From positions 1 through 40,218 of the forward strand of contig JALOOM010000088.1 in the NCBI GenBank assembly GCA_025454395.1: a stretch of 40,218 bases of DNA, in the 5' to 3' direction. The notes beneath the pieces are model-generated. The model had not been told where the DNA came from. It did no database searches and worked only from the letters and a program-made list of their open reading frames with translations. This DNA comes from Elainella sp. Prado103. Lineage in GTDB: Bacteria > Cyanobacteriota > Cyanobacteriia > Elainellales > Elainellaceae. Both the position numbers and the translations under genes were made by a program. Shown one piece after another: positions 34,371 through 40,218 of the stretch; position 1 is the stretch's first letter; every line of letters starts with the position of its first letter.

Positions 34371-36764
34371 TTATTCTAAGACTTCCATGCCTTGGATGTG
34401 CCACTTTCCTTGCTGGCGGACTAAGTCATAGCGAACCCGCACTGAGGAATCATAGGAGGAAGCTGGATCAAGCTGTCCATCACTATACAGATCTGCTTTT
34501 TCACGGACGATCGCTTCAATCGAGGCAGTCTCACCATCAGCAGGAGTGGCGAGAGAGCTGCTATCCGAGCGGTCACGATTGGGGGACTCGGAGTTAGTAG
34601 CCTGCTCATCAGAATTCTCCGATTCTTCAGCCTCCGACTGATCATCGACCTGATCATCGACCTGATCAGGTGTGCTGTCCTCGCTACTCTCGACCGAAAC
34701 AACCTCAATTTGATCGTGCTCATACTGCCAATAAATGCCGCTCGTCTTAGCATCTTCAGCTCTGACACGCTGCTCTGACAAAACTGGATCCACCAGAATC
34801 GTTTCTAACTGATCCACCTCATGGTTTTCACCCATCGCTGCGGCTTTGGCAGTCAGCCAGGTGCGGACAATCTCAGGTGCATTTTCTTCCGTCAGAGGGG
34901 CACTCGCGACCATCGACTGGGATCGGCTAATCAGGGCATTGGCGAACCCGACCTCAACCGGAACCACCTGACCATTGGAGCTAGAGCGATCGACCGAACT
35001 ACTCGTATTGCTGCCAGCGGTTTGAACTTGCGGGCGATTCAACAGCCGCCCAAACAGGAAACCCAGCAGCATGATGCCCAACAAGCCCAAAGCTGCCAGC
35101 AACATGATTCGATCCAATCGCAAATTGGCATAGCTGAGGGAACGAGAACCAGAACTGGTCGGACGGGCACCATTGTTGGCGGTCGATCGCCCCGAATCTG
35201 CCGGTGGTGTGGCTCCCCGTCCCCGTGCTGCCGGTTCTGCAGTTTGTACCGCTACAGTCATGGGGGGATTAGCCGTTGTCGCACTGCCAGGGGTGGATTC
35301 GGTGCCCCCATAGGAGGGTGGATCGATCGTGGCTGTTCCCCGCACCGGATATGTCGCAGGAACATCTTGCGCTGTGGTTCGCATCCGGTCGTCTGTCGGC
35401 AGATGCACCGTGCGCCGAGGAGCTTGAGAAGCAGTAGCAGTAGCCGTCCAGGTTGGGGCTGTTGCGCTATCACTCGGCAACTCTTCTAGATAAAGCTGGA
35501 CATCCTCATCCGCAAAATATTCTGTCAGAGAGGCTTGCTTGTTTTGCAAATCCCGGAAATGGGGAAACACTTCATTTTGAAACCAGCGCTCACTATACAG
35601 GCAAAGCCCGGGCAGCAGATCGGGCGAACCCTGAGAGTGATCGCGGATAAAGGCCAGCGACTCAAATTCTTGACTCAGTTCCAGGGCTCGACTGGCTTCA
35701 TCCGTCTGCCCTAAGAGCAATGAACAAACCGCCTGTTCCAGATGCACATCTTGTTGGCTACCCAACCGCAACAGCATCATTTTGGCCCGTCGAATCAGAG
35801 CCGGTTGACGCTGGGCAAATCCACGGGCCATCAGAGCATACACCGCCAGGTAAACAGCTACGGCAGAGGGACGACGTGCTTCTGCCTCAAACAAAACCTG
35901 CTGTTCGGTAGCCGTCAAATAGCCGCGCAACTGCTGAATAAATCGGAGGAAATCATCGACTCCCAGCCCCGAAAGATCATCACCACTGCCATCAATTCCG
36001 CTGCGATCGTGCAACATATCTTCTAGCAAGCTAATCCCTTGGCGGCGAGCTTCTTCTTGCCCATCAGGTAGAGAAACCAGTTCCAGGATGCGATAGGGGC
36101 GCAGTTTAAAGAGATCAGACTGCATCTCTCCCCGAATATTGGCAAAAATACCTTCTCGCAGCAGCAACTCTTGCCCATGCTCGAGGGAAGCAGCCGCATT
36201 TTCATATTGACCCTGTTGCCACTGCTCCCGCCCCAGTTCCAGATAGGCTAGAGCAATGGTCAAAACAATATCAGCCGAGACAGTTTGCAGGTCACCAAAT
36301 TCACCTTCTCGCAAAATTTGGAAACTATTGCTCAAGTAGGGGCGACCCAGCCGCAGCACCAGCTCATACTCTCCTAGCTCCAACAGTAAGAGCAGTGCCC
36401 CGACCAACTGATCATTTTCAACTTCGATGCTGGGCGTGTAAGGATCAATCTCTAGCTCTGGATCAAAGCCATCCCGCCCCAGTGCTTCCTGGGCTGCCTC
36501 AACTTCATTCCGCCCCATCTCCATCAAGTCATAGGACTTCGCTAAAAAGCTCGTGTCATACTCTTGCCGACTGGCTGGATCGGAAAGCAGCGTGTAGGCT
36601 TGATCGATCAATTGTCTACGGGCAGCGATCGCCACATCCGAGAATTCGCGACGGGGAAGCTGTTGGATCCGATCACGATGAGCCTGTTGCAACTGCTCGG
36701 TAGTTGCCTGAGTCGGTAAGCCGAGAATCCGGTAGTAGTCCAACGGAATTCGCACAATCCCCAT
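34371..36764 (-). CDS. ftn2: ARC6/ZipN/Ftn2-type cell division protein
   Basis: 797 residues. ZipN/Ftn2 anchors FtsZ at the membrane and is the ancestor of plastid ARC6. Residues 6-70 are a J-like domain (LDYYRILGLPTQATTEQLQQ; LIDQAYTLLSDPASRQEYD), but the HPD motif for DnaK is absent. A long helical region (about 75-430) is followed by a Pro/Ser/Thr linker, a membrane helix (IMLLAALGLLGIMLLGFLFG, about 553-572) and the IMS domain (about 612-797) that reaches the periplasmic side. Within IMS an acidic, low-complexity insert of about 50 residues (near 692-742, with QVDDQVDDQ) sits between strands. Transcription is leftward with the AEC gene after it. No usual ribosome site was clear. Confidence 0.93.
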   Translation of the reverse strand: MGIVRIPLDYYRILGLPTQATTEQLQQAHRDRIQQLPRREFSDVAIAARRQLIDQAYTLLSDPASRQEYDTSFLAKSYDLMEMGRNEVEAAQEALGRDGFDPELEIDPYTPSIEVENDQLVGALLLLLELGEYELVLRLGRPYLSNSFQILREGEFGDLQTVSADIVLTIALAYLELGREQWQQGQYENAAASLEHGQELLLREGIFANIRGEMQSDLFKLRPYRILELVSLPDGQEEARRQGISLLEDMLHDRSGIDGSGDDLSGLGVDDFLRFIQQLRGYLTATEQQVLFEAEARRPSAVAVYLAVYALMARGFAQRQPALIRRAKMMLLRLGSQQDVHLEQAVCSLLLGQTDEASRALELSQEFESLAFIRDHSQGSPDLLPGLCLYSERWFQNEVFPHFRDLQNKQASLTEYFADEDVQLYLEELPSDSATAPTWTATATASQAPRRTVHLPTDDRMRTTAQDVPATYPVRGTATIDPPSYGGTESTPGSATTANPPMTVAVQTAEPAARGRGATPPADSGRSTANNGARPTSSGSRSLSYANLRLDRIMLLAALGLLGIMLLGFLFGRLLNRPQVQTAGSNTSSSVDRSSSNGQVVPVEVGFANALISRSQSMVASAPLTEENAPEIVRTWLTAKAAAMGENHEVDQLETILVDPVLSEQRVRAEDAKTSGIYWQYEHDQIEVVSVESSEDSTPDQVDDQVDDQSEAEESENSDEQATNSESPNRDRSDSSSLATPADGETASIEAIVREKADLYSDGQLDPASSYDSSVRVRYDLVRQQGKWHIQGMEVLE

Positions 36765-37120
36765 CCCCTACAAACGATACTGACACTAGAAGCACCCTGG
36801 TCTCTCAGTTCCCCTATACCTCACTTGAGTGGGGTAATGGCAGGAGATTGGCAATTTTATCCCCAGACAGAGTATAAAGATTATCAACCTGACCATTCGC
36901 CAATTGAGAGCTTATCGCAAAATTTATCCTGCTTTATACGTCGGAGCTTGGAGAAGTGCAACCCCTTTGTTACGTGCAGTAAAAAAAGAAGACTCCACTC
37001 ACTGCCAGGGGCAGACAACTACCCTGCACCAATAGACGATTACAAAACTGGTTAATTTTAGCTGATCCCGTCAATTCCATCACGCTACCTTCGATCGAGT
37101 TGTCCTGTTACGCCTGCTGA

Positions 37121-37184
37121 TACTGATCTTTTTCGAGACTGGTCTTTTTCGGGACTGGTCTTTTTCGAGACTGGTCTTTTTCGA
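37121..37184. repeat. 16-bp tandem array, four copies
   Basis: tactgatctttttcga followed by three gactggtctttttcg(a/g) units at 37137-37152, 37153-37168 and 37169-37184. Confidence 0.9.
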
Positions 37185-37349
37185 ACTCAGTCACCATCAA
37201 ATTGCTGATGCAGGCAGAAAAATTGCTAATTTAGGCGGACTGAGATCTAGTTAGGGCGATCGGAACCCTACTCCAAAGCCCTGATTAGCCTGCCCCTCTG
37301 CCAAGACTGCCATTTACGCCAAGACCGCTTTCAGACCAGAGCCTGGGAG

Positions 37350-37556
37350 CTACAGATTTTCCACAGTGCCGCAGAATAAGCAGATAAAGTGAAAAATTCG
37401 GGGAGAATCGACATATTCACCCTTAACGGCTGTTTTGCAATTCATGCAGCCTATCGCAACCCATCCAGAGCTGCCCAAATTTTCCTTCAAAAGAGGAATT
37501 CTTGAGCCTAACGCTCTCCGGTTGAAAGAGAGGCTAGAGGATCTCTCAGTCCTCAA
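37350..37556 (-). CDS. possible zinc-ribbon micro-protein
   Basis: A 68-residue leftward frame from a TTG start, or 42 residues from an inner TTG with aagg upstream. It ends in two CxxC pairs: GCMNCKTAVKGEY, then 14 residues later ICLFCGTVENL. The 18-residue spacing between pairs is compatible with a zinc ribbon. The start is weak and no neighbour supports it, so chance is possible. Unknown function. Confidence 0.28.
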   Translation of the reverse strand: MRTERSSSLSFNRRALGSRIPLLKENLGSSGWVAIGCMNCKTAVKGEYVDSPRIFHFICLFCGTVENL

Positions 37557-37695
37557 TGCGTCCTCAACACCATAGTTCTGACCTTAGTTCCAACCTTAGT
37601 TCTGATCTTTGCAAACACCCTCTTAACCTGGAGCACTGGCGGTAAAATTCGCCCTGACCCGCTCTGCTCGGCAACTCTACGCTTAAGCCCCCTGC

Positions 37696-37741
37696 CTAGC
37701 AAGAATTGATTCTACGCAAGCTCATAGCAAATTGGTATCAG
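37696..37741. repeat. dispersed repeat B, copy 2 (probable empty MITE site)
   Basis: 46 bp matching 5984-6029 with four differences. The 20 bp before it (37681-37700) match 5786-5805 at 15 positions. In this copy the two parts are continuous, whereas at 5810-5983 the MITE lies between them. Confidence 0.72.
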
Positions 37742-38167
37742 TCAGATCATCGATCCAAAATCCTCGGCTAGAACCAGTCAGAACTAACCTAAAATCAAGC
37801 TCACAGCCAGTAAGGAGTAGATGCGGATCGTCTAAGCACGAAACAACCCTTCGATGAACATTTCCTGGGCAGCCTTCAGGAATTTATCCGATCGGGCACT
37901 GAGGTACAGCAATCTCAGACTTGGGTGATGTCAGCGCCTAATAGCCCTAAAAATTTGCCACCAAACACAAATACACAATCAGCAAAACCAAGCGGCCGAT
38001 TGAACAAGGTCAGATTTAAGGTCACGATTTTAAGTCGCGATTTTAAGCACGATCATACTCTGATCATACAAGCCTTTTGGGGTGACTATCACTCACAGCA
38101 CACAATTTGCCGCCTAGCGGATAGCCCTGCACTGTGTCTATTGAAATCTATATCTATTGAAATCTAT

Positions 38168-38231
38168 CGAGATCAGCACCTACCGAGATCAGCACCTACC
38201 GAGATCAGCACCTACCGAGATCAGTACCTAC
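38168..38231. repeat. 16-bp tandem array, four copies
   Basis: cgagatcagcacctac is repeated at 38168-38183, 38184-38199, 38200-38215 and, with one change, 38216-38231. A shorter direct repeat of atctattgaaatct lies just before it (38135-38167). Confidence 0.93.
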
Positions 38232-38513
38232 CGAAGTTACTTGCACTTATGCTCCTAGCTGCTCCCCTTCGTTACCCCTCAGCGCAGGAAGTAGGTCGGT
38301 GTCACTCATTTGAAGCTTGGCAATCGGAGCTTGTAGTATCACCAAAAGGGCTGTATTAGCAGGCGAAATCATCCGATCCTCTAGATTCGCTGTCCCAAAA
38401 CTTGATACTATCTAGAACTGCACTGTTGCAAGTGCTTGGTTCAAATTCAGCTCCCACTCAGAGTGATCTCAGTGATTTTTGCCTATTTTTGCCGTTAAGG
38501 ATATTGCCGATTC

Positions 38514-39545
38514 ATGATTCAGGAACGAACCATCCCCTCATTACCTTCGATCGCTCCGGTTTCCCGTGAGGAAGGATTGAAGCTCTACGAAGATATGGTG
38601 CTGGGCCGCTACTTCGAAGACAAATGCGCAGAGATGTATTATCGCGGCAAGATGTTTGGATTCGTTCATCTTTATAACGGGCAAGAAGCAGTCTCCACAG
38701 GTGTCATTCAATCAATGCGACCAGGAGAAGACTATGTTTGCAGCACCTATCGCGATCACGTTCACGCCTTGAGTGCCGGGGTGCCTGCTCGCAATGTCAT
38801 GGCAGAGTTATTTGGTAAAGCAACTGGATGCAGCCGGGGTCGCGGCGGCTCGATGCATTTATTCTCCGCAGAGCATCGGCTGTTGGGTGGCTATGCGTTC
38901 ATTGGTGAGGGGATTCCGGTCGCCCTGGGAGCAGCATTTCAGTCTAAATATCGGCGGGAAGCCTTGGGAGATGCCTCTGCCGATCAGGTCACAGCGGCAT
39001 TTTTTGGGGATGGCACCACCAACAACGGTCAGTTTTTTGAATGCCTCAATATGGCTGCACTCTGGAATTTGCCCATCCTGTTTGTCGTGGAAAACAACAA
39101 ATGGGCGATCGGTATGGCCCATGAGCGAGCCACTTCGCAGCCCGAAATCTACAAAAAAGCCAGTGTGTTTGGTATGCCAGGGATTGAAGTCGATGGCATG
39201 GATGTTTTAGCTGTTCGCACGGTCGCTCAAGAAGCTGTGGCGCGGGCGCGGGCAGGTGAAGGTCCAACCCTGATCGAATGCCTCACCTATCGCTTCCGCG
39301 GCCATTCCCTAGCTGACCCGGATGAGCTGCGATCGAAAACTGAAAAAGAAACCTGGCTTGCTCGCGATCCACTCAAGAAACTGGCAAACCATCTGGTCGC
39401 AGAACGGCTTGTGGAAGAATCGGAACTGGAAGCCATTCGTAAACGCATCCAGGCTGAGATTGAAGAGGCAGTGAAGTTTGCCCAAGAGAGCCCAGAACCC
39501 GATGCTAGCGAACTCTATCGGTTTGTCTTTGCTGAAGATGCGTAA
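38514..39545 (+). CDS. pdhA: pyruvate dehydrogenase E1 component, alpha subunit
   Basis: 343 residues, normal length. With PdhB it decarboxylates pyruvate using thiamine diphosphate and passes acetyl to the E2 lipoyl arm. Motifs are [59 protein letters not shown] and the thiamine-binding [20 protein letters not shown] followed by [11 protein letters not shown] (GDG-X-NN). The phosphorylation-loop region [15 protein letters not shown] is also typical. The ATG at 38514 has aagga about 11 nt upstream. pdhB is not adjacent; the next gene is the CRR7-type gene, 127 nt downstream. Confidence 0.96.
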   Translation: MIQERTIPSLPSIAPVSREEGLKLYEDMVLGRYFEDKCAEMYYRGKMFGFVHLYNGQEAVSTGVIQSMRPGEDYVCSTYRDHVHALSAGVPARNVMAELFGKATGCSRGRGGSMHLFSAEHRLLGGYAFIGEGIPVALGAAFQSKYRREALGDASADQVTAAFFGDGTTNNGQFFECLNMAALWNLPILFVVENNKWAIGMAHERATSQPEIYKKASVFGMPGIEVDGMDVLAVRTVAQEAVARARAGEGPTLIECLTYRFRGHSLADPDELRSKTEKETWLARDPLKKLANHLVAERLVEESELEAIRKRIQAEIEEAVKFAQESPEPDASELYRFVFAEDA

Positions 39546-39672
39546 AGCCGGTTGAGCATCCAGTGGAGTCCCATCCCAGCGGTGCAAGCCCCTGGATCAT
39601 CCCCTAGCCCCAGCCCGCCAAGGCGCTGATTGACATAGAACCGATCAATCTCAACCGGGAGGAGTCAGCCCC

Positions 39673-39930
39673 ATGCCCGATTCGATCATGTATCAGGAAG
39701 ATGCTTATGTCGTACTGGAGCCTGACCAGCCGGAACAGTTCCTCACTGCCGACGAGCTGTTAGCCAAACTGCAAGGGATTTTAACCACCCGACAGGATGA
39801 TCTACCGATCGATCTGCAACGATTTGACCAACCCGCAGCCCAAGCGCGTTATCTGATGGAAACCGCCTGTGAATTAGCCATGGAGCCGGGCTCTTACCTG
39901 CAATGGTTTGTAGTGCGGCTAGAGAAATAA
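39673..39930 (+). CDS. chlororespiratory reduction 7 (CRR7) family protein
   Basis: 85 residues matching the CRR7 family, from memory of its conserved blocks: MYQEDAYVVLEPDQPEQFLT, DELLAKLQGIL, LPIDLQRFDQ, QARYLMETACELAMEPGSYL and QWFVVRLEK. Plant CRR7 is needed to build or hold the chloroplast NDH complex; the cyanobacterial protein is less studied and its link to NDH-1 is inferred. Soluble, with no signal. A gggagg site (39658-39663) before the ATG at 39673 fixes the start. It may be co-transcribed with pdhA. Confidence 0.82.
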   Translation: MPDSIMYQEDAYVVLEPDQPEQFLTADELLAKLQGILTTRQDDLPIDLQRFDQPAAQARYLMETACELAMEPGSYLQWFVVRLEK

Positions 39931-39957
39931 CTGCTTTTCCACGGGCTGTTACCTGCT

Positions 39958-40085
39958 GTCCGGGAAAGTTACTGTCCAGAAAGTTACTGTCCAGAAAGTT
40001 ACTATCTGGAAAACTTAACTATCTGGAAAACTTAACTGTCTGGAAAACTTAACTATCCGGAAAGCTACTGTCCGGGAAACTGCTG
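39958..40085 (-). repeat. 15-17-bp tandem array, eight units, beginning in the end of a coding frame
   Basis: On the minus strand the first unit carries the last codons and stop of the gene at 40065 (tttcccggacagtagc). Seven more copies follow downstream, with lengths of 15, 16 and 17 bp and most with TAG or TAA at the same place. Boundaries are approximate. Confidence 0.9.
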
Positions 40086-40217
40086 TTGGTAGGCTAAATA
40101 GATCGCCTCCAAAAATTGATCGGAGGTCAACCCTGCCGGTATCGTTTGGAGCTGGACGATCGCCCGAATCTCACGGGCCAGTTTAAGACTGAGATCATGT
40201 CGGGCGGTAGATGTCAT
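40065..40217 (-). CDS. small protein of 50 residues, or the end of a longer one cut by the window edge
   Basis: The frame reads from ATG at 40217 (minus) to TAG at 40065-40067 and encodes 50 residues, starting MTSTARHDLSLKLAREIRAI and ending AYQQQFPGQ. It is rich in charged residues with helix-like spacing and has no signal or membrane segment. I do not recognise it. The window ends one base before the ATG, so it may extend further. Its stop codon lies in the first unit of a tandem array. Confidence 0.5.
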   Translation of the reverse strand: MTSTARHDLSLKLAREIRAIVQLQTIPAGLTSDQFLEAIYLAYQQQFPGQ

Positions 40218-40218
40218 G

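Larger units (their letters stand above)
36765..38513. other. 1.75-kb gene-poor region before pdhA
   Basis: No convincing protein gene of normal size. Two arrays (37121-37184, 38168-38231), the dispersed repeat B (37696-37741) and one possible micro-gene (37350-37556) are present. The last 100 bp hold a possible leader and promoter of pdhA (tactat-like box at 38407). A rightward frame at 37925-38359 runs through the 16-bp array in all three phases and is not credited. A small RNA could hide here, but no known family motif was recognised. Confidence 0.6.

Noticed and set aside
36825-37055. Rightward 76-residue frame after zipN/ftn2
   Set aside because: It has a TTG start without a ribosome site, no recognisable domain, and lies in the probable promoter area of the leftward gene.
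37925-38359. Rightward 144-residue frame before pdhA
   Set aside because: It runs across a 16-bp array, so each copy is read in a different phase (RDQHLPRSAPTEISTYRDQ). It has no ribosome site and no family likeness.
38430-38470. tRNA-like ggttcaaattc word
   Set aside because: No matching acceptor stem, D-arm or anticodon arm could be folded around it.
1-40218. The tandem arrays as CRISPR arrays
   Set aside because: Units are directly adjacent with no unique spacers, periods are 12-17 bp, and no cas genes are present.

Overview
The window is a piece of chromosome from a cyanobacterium. The evidence is psbZ (photosystem II), a CRR7-type NDH-1 related protein, an ARC6/ZipN/Ftn2 division protein, a SigC-like group 2 sigma factor, a DHH-CBS-nucleotidyltransferase fusion of the cyanobacterial type, and very frequent CGATCG/GCGATCGC (HIP1-like) words. 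The gene set and the repeat-rich spacers suggest a filamentous Leptolyngbya-like lineage, but the genus cannot be fixed from the sequence alone. No rRNA, tRNA, CRISPR array, prophage or intact insertion sequence was seen.

Layout. Positions 1-6000 hold a leftward tetrapyrrole/cobalamin group: cobA, a hemD-coaE fusion, a DUF2232 membrane protein and a CobT-like phosphoribosyltransferase. A small coiled-coil protein precedes it and a 174-bp MITE-like element follows it. 6.2-10.3 kb is rightward: an unknown Cys/Pro-rich small protein, an FAD monooxygenase, a DM13 lipoprotein, a Nudix hydrolase and RidA. 10.3-13.9 kb is leftward: sigC-like sigma factor, a DUF4168 protein and proB. 14.4-17.1 kb carries a Tat-type lipoprotein and one permease of a peptide-type ABC importer. 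17.2-21.2 kb has ribH, psbZ and the divergent tRNA nucleotidyltransferase fusion. 22.2-28.3 kb has a trehalose synthase-maltokinase fusion facing a two-gene exopolysaccharide operon. 28.5-30.6 kb is a CPA2 antiporter with Usp domains. 30.8-36.8 kb is leftward: DUF2470, a possible 39-residue membrane protein, sppA-aroH, an AEC transporter and zipN/ftn2. A 1.75-kb gene-poor spacer follows, then pdhA, a CRR7-type gene and a small leftward gene at the right edge.

The most unusual signal is not a gene. The window carries more than fifteen short tandem arrays with periods of 12-17 bp. Each has its own sequence, so they are not copies of one mobile family. Several start on, or run through, the stop codon of a gene (cobT-like, sigC, psbZ, DUF2470, the AEC transporter and the right-edge small gene), so the array looks like serial duplication of that gene's own 3' end. 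Others lie just upstream of starts, or inside genes with periods divisible by three. Further points of interest are the hemD-coaE fusion, a MITE whose probable empty site is also in the window, and the unknown Cys/Pro-rich protein next to the FAD monooxygenase.
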